From assembly GCA_029289265.1 (NCBI GenBank), contig JARFTX010000001.1, forward strand, positions 209,849 through 273,848: 64,000 nucleotides of DNA, in the 5' to 3' direction. Under the pieces are notes generated by a model that saw only the letters and a program-made list of their open reading frames with translations, had not been told where the DNA came from and did no database searches. Below, one piece after another: positions 8,363 through 15,326 of this stretch (the first letter of the stretch is position 1; every line of letters starts with the position of its first letter). Made by a program: the position numbers and the translations under genes. This stretch comes from Gammaproteobacteria bacterium. Its GTDB lineage: Bacteria; Pseudomonadota; Gammaproteobacteria; Burkholderiales; Rhodocyclaceae.

Positions 8363-8662
8363 ATGAAAACCGAACTGATGATCCGCGGTGCGATGGCGAG
8401 TTTGTTGGCCCTCGCGCTGGTCGCGGCCGGCGGCCAGGCCTTCGCCGCCAAAGGCGACGTCGAGAAGTGCGCCGGCATCGCCAAGGCCGGCAAGAACGAC
8501 TGCGGCACCTCGAAGAGCTCCTGCGCCGGCACCGCCACGGTCGACAACGACCCCGAGGCCTGGATTCTGGTGCCCAAGGGTACCTGCGAGAAGATCGCCG
8601 GCGGCATGGTCACCGACAAGGCCTACAACGCGCCCGGCGGCATGGCCGCGCTCAAGAAGTAA
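8363..8662 (+). CDS. bufA: DUF2282 bufferin precursor peptide
   Basis: A 99-residue precursor of the DUF2282 (BufA1/HvfA) family, a signal-peptide-bearing RiPP-type protein whose cysteines are modified by an MNIO enzyme so that it can bind copper in the periplasm. The Sec signal peptide is about residues 1-28 ([18 protein letters not shown]). Four cysteines are visible: Cys36, Cys47, Cys54 and Cys75, in the family pattern [19 protein letters not shown] and VPKGTCEKI. The Shine-Dalgarno is atggagag, 9 bp before ATG 8363; the frame is open further upstream but without family match. The partner genes bufB and bufC are 2.6-4 kb upstream, separated by the two-component genes. A DoxX gene follows, as usual for the family. 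Regulation is probably by the phased boxes at 8247-8300. Confidence 0.9.
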   Translation: MKTELMIRGAMASLLALALVAAGGQAFAAKGDVEKCAGIAKAGKNDCGTSKSSCAGTATVDNDPEAWILVPKGTCEKIAGGMVTDKAYNAPGGMAALKK

Positions 8663-8738
8663 GCGCCCCGCGGCTTCGACGGCACCGGCCGCCTCGCGCG
8701 GCCGGCCCGCTCCCCCAACCCCGATTCCGGAGACCGAC

Positions 8739-9230
8739 ATGGATCTCGCAGCCCACCGTCCCGCGTCGATGCGCGCGGCCCATGGAGGCCGCGTCGCGCG
8801 GCTCGCTCAAGCCTTCGAAGCCGCCCGCGCCGGCCTCGTCCTTCTTACCCCGCTCCTCGACTTCGCGATCCGCCTGCTGGTCGCGAGCGTGTTCTTCAAG
8901 GCCGGCCTCGCCAAGATCGCGAGCTGGAGCGGCACGTTGCTGCTGTTCGAGTACGAGTACGCCGTGCCGCTGCTGCCGCCCGAACTCGCGGCCTGGCTCG
9001 GCACCGCCGCCGAGCTGACGCTGCCGGTGCTGCTGGTGCTCGGGCTCGGCACGCGCTTCGCCGCCTTGGCGCTGTTCGTGTTCAACATCGTCGCGGTGAT
9101 CTCCTACCCCGATCTCGGCGAGGTCGGCCTCAAGGATCACCAGTACTGGGGGATCCTGCTGCTCGTGACGCTGTTTCACGGGCCCGGCAAGCTCTCGCTC
9201 GATCATTTGATCAGCCGGCGGCTCGGCTGA
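8739..9230 (+). CDS. DoxX-family inner-membrane protein
   Basis: A 163-residue four-helix membrane protein of the DoxX family. The N-terminal 45 residues are polar. They are followed by helix 1 (AIRLLVASVFFKAGLAKI), then LLLFEYEYAVPLLPPELAAWLG, helices 2-3 (AAELTLPVLLVLGLGTRFAALALFVFNIVAVIS) and helix 4 (YWGILLLVTLFHGPGKLSLD). DoxX proteins accompany DUF2282-DUF692-DUF2063 genes in many proteobacteria (BufD/HvfD), where their role is not settled. The start ATG 8739 has cggag 7 bp upstream, 76 bp after bufA. No terminator lies between, so the two are likely co-transcribed. Confidence 0.85.
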   Translation: MDLAAHRPASMRAAHGGRVARLAQAFEAARAGLVLLTPLLDFAIRLLVASVFFKAGLAKIASWSGTLLLFEYEYAVPLLPPELAAWLGTAAELTLPVLLVLGLGTRFAALALFVFNIVAVISYPDLGEVGLKDHQYWGILLLVTLFHGPGKLSLDHLISRRLG

Positions 9231-9344
9231 GCGGCGGGGAGCGACGACCATGGGAGCTGCTTCCGCCCGTCTTCTCGTACCCGATCCGGGCCTCGGGTGC
9301 AGTCGCAACGGCCGAGGCGGATGCAACGGCCGCGGCGGGTGCCC

Positions 9345-9398
9345 GCGACCGAAGCTTGAACCGCCCGTGATCGCGCCGTGATCCTCGCCGCCGATACT
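9345..9398 (+). promoter_or_regulatory. Four 11-bp-phased boxes and -10 upstream of the gene at 9429
   Basis: GCGA (9345), TTGA (9356), GTGA (9367) and GTGA (9378) are spaced 11, 11 and 11 bp. GATACT starts at 9393, exactly 15 bp after the last box. The order equals that of the bufB promoter (4024-4077). This ties the two unknown genes downstream to the same regulon. Confidence 0.6.
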
Positions 9399-9428
9399 GG
9401 AATCGTGATCAGCGCAGAGGAGACGATC

Positions 9429-9857
9429 ATGAAAACCCCGACTTCCCGGCCGGCGCGCGAGGACACCGCTCGCCGCCACCCGCCCGAACCCGCCGTCAAT
9501 CGCGCAGGCCGAAGGATTCGTCGCCGCATTCCACGCACGCCGTTCGGCCGCCGCACGCTCGCCCGCGAGAACGCCTGCTTTCACGGGAGCGGCGGTGTGA
9601 GCGACGGCAACCGCGCCTTCGGCTTCCGGCCCGCCTTCCTCGACACCCAGACGCGGATCGTCTACCTGTCGTGCTTCGCCAACGGCGAGCCCGCGCCGTG
9701 CCATCTGCTCGACGGCCTGCCCGACGAACTGGTGGTGACGCGCGAGGCGGGCGGTCGCGTCACCGAGGTCAAGCCGACGCTCGTCTCCGGCTTCGTCCTC
9801 GACGGCTGCTTCTACGACCGCGAGGCGGCCGCACGCAAGGTCGCGGCCGAGCCATGA
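9429..9857 (+). CDS. Unknown protein in the bufferin island
   Basis: A 142-residue protein I do not recognise. The N-terminal 50 residues are strongly basic (RRIRRRIPRTPFGRR) without a hydrophobic signal. The C-terminal 80 look folded (AFLDTQTRIVYLSCFANG, HLLDGLPDELVVTREAGGRVTEV). Three cysteines are present. The start ATG 9429 has gaggag 6 bp upstream. A GTG near 9597 would give only the folded part, so the basic tail could be misannotated. It ends in an ATGA overlap with the next gene, and its promoter carries the same phased boxes as bufA and bufB. A metal-related role is inferred from this shared promoter only. Confidence 0.55.
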   Translation: MKTPTSRPAREDTARRHPPEPAVNRAGRRIRRRIPRTPFGRRTLARENACFHGSGGVSDGNRAFGFRPAFLDTQTRIVYLSCFANGEPAPCHLLDGLPDELVVTREAGGRVTEVKPTLVSGFVLDGCFYDREAAARKVAAEP

Positions 9858-10285
9858 TGCGCACCGCCCGTGGCTGGTTCGGGCGCTGGCGCCGCCTGGA
9901 CATTCGTCTGCCGGGTCCGCAGCTCGGCGACCGCGCGACGACCCCGGTATCGGCGAGCCCGCTCTACCGCCTGCTGTTTGCCCATTGCTGGCTCGCCTTC
10001 CTGCTCAAGGGCATCTGTTTCGTCGCATTCGGCGCGATCTCGCTCAATCTGGTGCAGTCCCTGGTCGCCAACTTCGAATTTCTCGGCCGCTTCGGCCTGG
10101 TCGCGGTGCGCGAAGGGGCGCTGCGCCAGCTCGTCGAGCTGGTGGCATCGGGCTACTCGGCAGCCGCTTTCTATCTGGGCTTCAAGCTTTGCGAGAAAGT
10201 GCTGATCGACCGGTTATGTGCGGCGCCCGTTTCGGCCGCAGCCACCTGCGCCGACCGCCCCGACGCAGCGAGCGAATCGCGTTGA
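9854..10285 (+). CDS. Unknown small membrane protein
   Basis: A 143-residue protein, start codon overlapping the upstream stop (ATGA), so translationally coupled. The N-terminal 40 residues are basic and Pro-rich. The middle holds two clear membrane segments: LLFAHCWLAFLLKGICFVAFGAISLNLVQSL split around 45-70, and LVASGYSAAAFYLGFKL around 98-115. The C-terminal tail is short and polar. Family unknown; it resembles accessory membrane proteins of transport or electron-transfer modules only in a general way. Together with the 9429 gene it forms a two-gene operon under the island's phased-box promoter. Confidence 0.55.
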   Translation: MMRTARGWFGRWRRLDIRLPGPQLGDRATTPVSASPLYRLLFAHCWLAFLLKGICFVAFGAISLNLVQSLVANFEFLGRFGLVAVREGALRQLVELVASGYSAAAFYLGFKLCEKVLIDRLCAAPVSAAATCADRPDAASESR

Positions 10286-10530
10286 GCGTTGCGGCCGCTG
10301 CGTTCCCGAGCGCTCTGCGCCCGTACCGCGGCAGACCCGTCGAAGCGGGCTGGACCCGGTCGATGACCTGACGGCGGTTCGTGTGCCCGATCCAAGGCAG
10401 GGGCGCCTTCGCAGCGAGCGCTGCGCGCGCGCCGCGGATCGACGAGCATGCGCACGCCGCCTACGTGGCGAGCAGGAACCCGAGCGGCCGTTCATCGCCC
10501 TGTAACGTCGCACTGTCACGCTGCCGGCTC

Positions 10531-11460
10531 ATGAAGGCAGTGCGATCGGTATTCCTCTCCGACATCCATCTCGGCACCCGGGCCTGTCAGGCCGAATGCT
10601 TGCTCGAGTTCCTGCGCGAGTATTCCTCGGAGCACCTGTTTCTCGTCGGCGACATCGTCGACTTCTGGGCGATGAGCCGCGGCATCTGCTGGACGCAGGC
10701 GCAGAACACCGTGGTGCAGAAGGTGCTGCGCCGCGCGCGCGGCGGCGATCGGGTGATCCTGGTGCCGGGCAACCACGACGAGGCGCTGCGCGACTATGTC
10801 GGCAGCGAATTCGGCAACATCCGCATCGAGTCCGAATGGGTGCATCGGGCGGCCGACGGTCGGCGCTACCTGATCGTGCATGGCGACGACTTCGATCAGG
10901 TCGCTCGCCATCATCGCTGGGTCGCGGTGCTGGGCGACGTCGCCTACAACCTGCTGGTCCGGCTCAATGTCACGCTGTCGTGGGTCCGGCGCCGGCTGGG
11001 ACGCCCCGGTTATTGGTCGCTCGCCGGCTACGCCAAGCGCCGCGTCAAGCGCGCTCTGGAGTTCATCTTCGATTTCGAGGACGCGGTGCTGCACGCGGCG
11101 CGCGAACGCGGCCTCGATGGCGTGATCTGCGGCCACATCCACTGGGCGAAGATTCGCGAGGCGGACGGGACGCAATACATCAATTGCGGCGACTGGGTCG
11201 ATTCCTGCACCGCGATCGTCGAGCACTTCGACGGCCGCATGGAACTGGTCGAGTGGAGCCTCGCCGGCCGTGTGGCGAGGCCCGATGCCGTGGCCGATGC
11301 CGTGGCCGACGACGAGGCGGACCTGCGCGGTGCGCTCGGGGCTGCGGCGCCGTCGCCGCCCGCGTTCGTGCGCCGGGGCTCGGTGGGATCCCAGCCGGCG
11401 CAGCCTCGGCCCAGCCAGGCAGCGCCGCTGCCGGCCTTGCTGCGCGGACCGGGCGCCTAG
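10531..11460 (+). CDS. plcP: PlcP-like metallophosphoesterase (LpxH superfamily)
   Basis: A 309-residue calcineurin-type phosphoesterase with all metal motifs: LSDIHLGTR (8-16), VGDIVDFW (38-45), PGNHDE (84-89), VHGDDFD and CGHIHWAKI. The arrangement LGTRACQAE, VVQKVLRRARGGDRV and YINCGDWVDSCTA fits the PlcP branch better than true LpxH. PlcP is a phospholipase C that strips phospholipid head groups during phosphate limitation to supply diacylglycerol for glycolipids. Two GT4 glycosyltransferases follow at once (1 bp, then an ATGA overlap), which supports that role. The last 55 residues are a low-complexity Ala/Pro tail. No good Shine-Dalgarno precedes ATG 10531, so the start is tentative. 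An LpxH-like pyrophosphatase is the alternative. Confidence 0.75.
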   Translation: MKAVRSVFLSDIHLGTRACQAECLLEFLREYSSEHLFLVGDIVDFWAMSRGICWTQAQNTVVQKVLRRARGGDRVILVPGNHDEALRDYVGSEFGNIRIESEWVHRAADGRRYLIVHGDDFDQVARHHRWVAVLGDVAYNLLVRLNVTLSWVRRRLGRPGYWSLAGYAKRRVKRALEFIFDFEDAVLHAARERGLDGVICGHIHWAKIREADGTQYINCGDWVDSCTAIVEHFDGRMELVEWSLAGRVARPDAVADAVADDEADLRGALGAAAPSPPAFVRRGSVGSQPAQPRPSQAAPLPALLRGPGA

Positions 11461-11461
11461 C

Positions 11462-12679
11462 ATGCCGACCCCGTCCCGGCCGCTGCGCGTCCTGATGGTC
11501 TCCGACGTCTATTTTCCGCGCGTCAATGGCGTGTCCACGTCGATGGAGACCTTTCGCAGCGCGCTCGCCGGCCTCGGGGTCGAACTGCGGCTGGTGGTGC
11601 CGCGCTACGGCGACGAGCCCGACTCGCCGGAGATCGTGCGCATTCCCGGACGCCCGGTGCCGGGCGACCCCGAGGACCGGCTGGTCGGCCGGCGCGCGAT
11701 GCGCGAAGCGGCGGTGCGGGAAGCCGCGCACTGCGACTTGGTCCATGTCCAGACGCCGTTCGTCGCCCATGGCGCAGGCGTCGCCGCGGCCCGGGCGCAC
11801 GGCCTGCCGCTGGTGTCCACTTATCACACCTTCTTCGAGGAATACCTGCACCACTACGCGCCGTGGTTGCCGGCGCGGCTCCTGCGGGCGCTGGCACGGC
11901 GCGTCTCGCGCAGCCAGTGCAACGCGATGGACGCGGTCGTCGTGCCTTCGACCGCGATGCGCGACCGGCTCGCGAGCTACGGTGTCGAGCGAACCATGCA
12001 CGTGCTGCCGACCGGGGTGCCGGCGCGCAGCTTCGCCGGCGGCGAGCGGCCGCGTTTTCGCGCCGCCCACGGCATCGACCCGGCGGCGCCAGTTGCGCTC
12101 TACGTCGGGCGCCTCGCCCACGAGAAAAATATCGGCTTCCTGCTCGAGGCCGCGGCGCGGCTCGCGCCGGAGTTGCCTGGCTTCGTCTTCGTCGTTGCCG
12201 GCGAAGGACCGGCGCGGGGCGCGCTCGAGCGCCAGGTCGCTGCGCTCGGATTGACCGGGACCGTTCGCTTCGTCGGTTATCTCGATCGCACCCGGGCGCT
12301 GCCCGACTGTTATGCCGCGGCCGACGCCTTCGTCTTCGCCTCCCGCACCGAGACCCAGGGCCTGGTGCTGGTCGAGGCCATGGCCGCCGGCTTGCCGGTG
12401 GTGGCGCTCGCCGAGATGGGCACGCGCGACATCCTCGCCGGCTGCCCTGCGGCGCGGGTGTCGGCCGCCTCGCCGGAGGCCTTTGCCCGCGCGCTGCTCG
12501 AGGTGCTGGGCGACGCCGATGTGCGGCGAACGCTCGCCGGCCACGCGCGCGCCGGCAGTACACGGTGGGACGACGTGGCGATGGCCGCGCGGCTTGCCGG
12601 GCTTTATCGCAGCCTCGCCGCGCGGGGCACGCCGGCTGCCGGCCCGGCGCCCGTCGAACAACTCTCGTCCGGCTCATGA
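11462..12679 (+). CDS. GT4 glycosyltransferase 1 of the plcP cluster
   Basis: A 405-residue GT-B fold retaining glycosyltransferase of family GT4. The N-terminal Rossmann half contains VSDVYFPRVNGVSTSMETF (11-29) and HVQTPFVAHGAG. The C-terminal nucleotide-sugar half has YVGRLAHEKNIGFLLEAA, GEGPARGALE, and the E-X7-E motif in SRTETQGLVLVEAMAAGLPVV. Related enzymes transfer sugars to lipid acceptors, including diacylglycerol (Agt-type). Sitting directly behind plcP, it probably glycosylates the diacylglycerol made by PlcP. Start ATG 11462 is 1 bp after the plcP stop. The sugar donor cannot be read from sequence. Confidence 0.82.
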   Translation: MPTPSRPLRVLMVSDVYFPRVNGVSTSMETFRSALAGLGVELRLVVPRYGDEPDSPEIVRIPGRPVPGDPEDRLVGRRAMREAAVREAAHCDLVHVQTPFVAHGAGVAAARAHGLPLVSTYHTFFEEYLHHYAPWLPARLLRALARRVSRSQCNAMDAVVVPSTAMRDRLASYGVERTMHVLPTGVPARSFAGGERPRFRAAHGIDPAAPVALYVGRLAHEKNIGFLLEAAARLAPELPGFVFVVAGEGPARGALERQVAALGLTGTVRFVGYLDRTRALPDCYAAADAFVFASRTETQGLVLVEAMAAGLPVVALAEMGTRDILAGCPAARVSAASPEAFARALLEVLGDADVRRTLAGHARAGSTRWDDVAMAARLAGLYRSLAARGTPAAGPAPVEQLSSGS

Positions 12680-13926
12680 AGATGCTCAAGCTCGCGCTCG
12701 TCACCGAAACCTATCCGCCCGAGATCAACGGCGTCGCGATGACCACCGGGCGCCTGGTCGCCGGCCTGCGTGCGCGGGGCCATCGGGTGCACGTACTGCG
12801 CCCGCGCCAGCACCGGGGCGACGACGGCGGCGTCGAGGAGACCGTGTTGTCGGGCCTGCCGGTGCCGGGCTATCCGGGGCTTGCCTTCGGCCTGCCGGCG
12901 CGCCGCCGGCTGCGCCACGCCTGGCGCGAGGCGCGGCCCGATCTCGTCCATGTCGTGACCGAAGGGCCGCTCGGCTGGTCGGCACTCGCGGCGGCGCGCG
13001 ATCTGGGCATTCCGGTGAGCACCGGCTACCACACCAACTTCGACCAGTGCAGCGTCCACTACGGCGCCGCGTGGCTGCGTCCGGCGGTCGCGGCCTATCT
13101 GCGCCGCTTCCATCGCCGCGCCGGCGCGACGATCGTGCCGACCGGCGCGCTGGCGCAGCGGCTCACGGCCGAGGGCGTTCCCGGGGTGCGCGTGGTGGGG
13201 CGCGGCGTGGACACCGCGCTCTTCAATCCGGCACGGCGCAGTCCGGGGCTGCGGCGCCGGCTCGGGATTACCGACGACGCGCTGCTGTGTCTCTACGTCG
13301 GGCGCATCGCCGCCGAGAAGAACCTCGAGACCGTGCTCGCAGCCTTCGCCGCGATCCGCGCGGCGCGCCCCGACGCGCGCATGCTGTGGGTCGGCGACGG
13401 GCCGCAGCGCAGCCGCGTCGAGGCCGAGCATTGCGACCACCTCTTCGTCGGCGTGCAGCGCGGCGAGGCGCTTGCCGAGTGCTTCGCCAGCGGCGACCTG
13501 CTGCTGTTCGCGAGCCTCACCGAAACCTACGGCAACGTGCTGGCCGAGGCGATGGCGAGCGGCGTGGCGGTGGTCGCCTACCGTTATGCGGCGGCCGCCG
13601 AGATCGTCGAGCACGATGCGAGCGGCTGCGCCGTGCCGCCCGGCGACGCGCGGGCCTACGTCGACGCCGCCGTGGCGCTCGCGCTCGACGATGCCCGTCG
13701 CGCCGAGATGGGCCTCCGGGCGCAGGCGGGGATGGCCGCGCGCGACTGGGGGCGGGTCGTGCTGAGCTTCGAGGAGGTCGTGCTCGACACGATCGCCGGC
13801 GGACGATGCAGCCGGGTCAGCCCTTGCCGAGATCCAGCGCGTGACGGATGCGCCCGCACAGATCCTCATGTGATTGCGAGATCACTTCCCTCCGGGACAG
13901 AGAACTTGCGGGTCAGCCGGCGATGA
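12676..13926 (+). CDS. GT4 glycosyltransferase 2 of the plcP cluster
   Basis: A 416-residue GT4 enzyme, start overlapping the upstream stop (ATGA). Motifs include LVTETYPPEINGVAMTTGRL (8-27), the acceptor-loop STGYHTNFDQC, YVGRIAAEKNLETVLAAF, VGDGPQRSRVE and SLTETYGNVLAEAMASGVAVV. It is close to MgtA/PimB-like mannosyl- or hexosyltransferases that act on diacylglycerol or phosphatidylinositol-like acceptors. Two successive GTs suggest a two-sugar glycolipid. The last 40 residues (after about 375) are Cys/Arg-rich and do not look like the family, so they may be a read-through tail. They overlap a small convergent ORF. Confidence 0.82.
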   Translation: MKMLKLALVTETYPPEINGVAMTTGRLVAGLRARGHRVHVLRPRQHRGDDGGVEETVLSGLPVPGYPGLAFGLPARRRLRHAWREARPDLVHVVTEGPLGWSALAAARDLGIPVSTGYHTNFDQCSVHYGAAWLRPAVAAYLRRFHRRAGATIVPTGALAQRLTAEGVPGVRVVGRGVDTALFNPARRSPGLRRRLGITDDALLCLYVGRIAAEKNLETVLAAFAAIRAARPDARMLWVGDGPQRSRVEAEHCDHLFVGVQRGEALAECFASGDLLLFASLTETYGNVLAEAMASGVAVVAYRYAAAAEIVEHDASGCAVPPGDARAYVDAAVALALDDARRAEMGLRAQAGMAARDWGRVVLSFEEVVLDTIAGGRCSRVSPCRDPARDGCARTDPHVIARSLPSGTENLRVSRR

Positions 13927-14042
13927 TCCTCGAAGCCGTACGACGCGATGAAGCGAGGCTCTTGGGCCGGCGTGGCGGCGGCAAAGTCCGAGGATGGCTT
14001 GCAGGGGCAGGAGGCCACCTGGATCGCAAGGCGCCCGTTCAT
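13866..14042 (-). CDS. Possible small protein coupled to the TraB gene
   Basis: A 58-codon ORF whose ATG overlaps the stop of the TraB-like gene (ATGA), the usual mark of translational coupling. The peptide is mixed polar with two early cysteines (ASCPCKP) and ends near GSDLAIT. It has no family I recognise. It overlaps the 3' end of the glycosyltransferase gene on the other strand by 61 bp, so one of the two 3' ends may be non-functional. Kept as tentative. Confidence 0.3.
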   Translation of the reverse strand: MNGRLAIQVASCPCKPSSDFAAATPAQEPRFIASYGFEDHRRLTRKFSVPEGSDLAIT

Positions 14043-15244
14043 CCGCCCCCGAACAAGTGCCCGAAGATGCGTGCCCCGCCGATGTAGGTGCCCATCGCCG
14101 ATCCCAGCGTCGTGAACAGGAACACCAGCAGCACGCGCGAGACGCGGTTGCGCCACCACCCCTTGGCCTGGGTGACGTCCTGGCGCAGGGTCGCGAAGTC
14201 GCCGACCTGCGGCTTGCGCAGCCACAGCTCGACCGCGCCGGCGACGAAGCCGATGCCGATGGTGGGATTGAGCGAGGTGAGCGGTGCGCCGAGCGCCGCG
14301 GTCACGATGGTGAGCGGGTGGGCGAGGGCGACGAGCCCCCCGATGGCCGCGAGCCCGCCGTTGATCAGCACCCAGTCGAGCACCATCTGCAGGCCCAGCT
14401 CGGTCTCGCGGGTGAAGCCGACGAAGAAGCCGGCGAGGATCACCGCGACGATCACCCACGGCAGCACCTTCGGCCAGCGCGCCTTGGGGGGTAGGCGCTC
14501 GAGCTCGCGCAGCGTCTCGTCGGGCGCCTTGTCGCTCTCGGCGAGATAGCGCTCGATGCCGGCGAGGTGGCCGGCGCCGACCACCGCCAGCACCCGCCGC
14601 GCGCCGCCCGACTCCGCCAGCTTGCGCAGCCGCGCCGCCATGTAGCGGTCGCGCTCGTCGATGATGGGGCGATAGAGCGCCTCGGACTGCTCGGCGAATT
14701 CGCTGAAGGTCGACTCCAGCATGTCGCCCTGCTTGAGGCGCTCGATCTCGGCCTCCTCGACCTTGTCCTTGCTGAGCACGCCCGCGAAGAGGCCGCCGAC
14801 GAGCTCCATGCGCCGCCACCACGGCACGGCGTTGTAGGTGCGGCGCAGCGTCAGGCCGATCTCGCGGTCGATCAGCACCAGCGTCAGGCCCTGGTCGAGC
14901 GCGCCGTCGATGGCGGCGCGCAGCTCGGCGCCGGGCTCGATGCCGTACTGCTCGGCGATGCGCTGCTGATAGGCGCCCAGCGCGAGGCTCGCGGCGACCA
15001 TCGGCGCCTGGCCGGAGCGGATCACGCTGAAGAGATCGAGCTTGCCGAGCGCGGCGGGGTCGAGCAGCGCGCGTTGGCGGCTCGCGCACAGCTCGATCGC
15101 GACGGTGTCGAAGGCGCACGTCTCGAGCAGCGCCTGGACCGCGCGCACGCTGGAGGGGGAGACATGGGCCGTGCCGAGCAGCGTGATCTCGGTGTCGCCG
15201 ATCGTGAGGATGCGGTGCGGTTCCTGGTCGAGCAGTTCTTGCAT
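14039..15244 (-). CDS. TraB/PrgY-family membrane protein
   Basis: A 401-residue protein of the TraB/PrgY/GumN superfamily. The N-terminal domain (about 1-230) shows the family signatures LLGTAHVSPSSV (21-32), IELCASRQ and VVGAGHLAGIERYL, which in Tiki-like relatives carry metal-dependent protease residues. The C-terminal 150 residues hold three to four membrane helices (LPWVIVAVILAGFFVGF, LVALAHPLTIVTAALGAPL, VLLVFLFTTLGSAMGTYIGG). PrgY of Enterococcus inactivates a peptide pheromone; the bacterial chromosomal forms are uncharacterised. The start is ATG 15244 by homology. It lies downstream of telA on the same strand with an 82-bp gap. Confidence 0.82.
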   Translation of the reverse strand: MQELLDQEPHRILTIGDTEITLLGTAHVSPSSVRAVQALLETCAFDTVAIELCASRQRALLDPAALGKLDLFSVIRSGQAPMVAASLALGAYQQRIAEQYGIEPGAELRAAIDGALDQGLTLVLIDREIGLTLRRTYNAVPWWRRMELVGGLFAGVLSKDKVEEAEIERLKQGDMLESTFSEFAEQSEALYRPIIDERDRYMAARLRKLAESGGARRVLAVVGAGHLAGIERYLAESDKAPDETLRELERLPPKARWPKVLPWVIVAVILAGFFVGFTRETELGLQMVLDWVLINGGLAAIGGLVALAHPLTIVTAALGAPLTSLNPTIGIGFVAGAVELWLRKPQVGDFATLRQDVTQAKGWWRNRVSRVLLVFLFTTLGSAMGTYIGGARIFGHLFGGG

Positions 15245-15326
15245 GGTGTTCCGGTCGGGAGGGTGGGGTGCGCCGATCGGGCGGCGCGCGCAAGGGGCGT
15301 CGGCGCCGTGTGGGCCGACTGCACGT

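Noticed and set aside
10500-10519. Pho-box-like CTGTAAC and CTGTCAC just before plcP
   Set aside because: Spacing is 13 rather than 11 bp, one half is poor, and the site lies only 12 bp before the start codon, so it is not a usable Pho box as it stands.
12600-13869. Antisense 421-codon ORF across the second glycosyltransferase
   Set aside because: It mirrors the GT4 gene codon by codon, shows no family motif and has no ribosome site.
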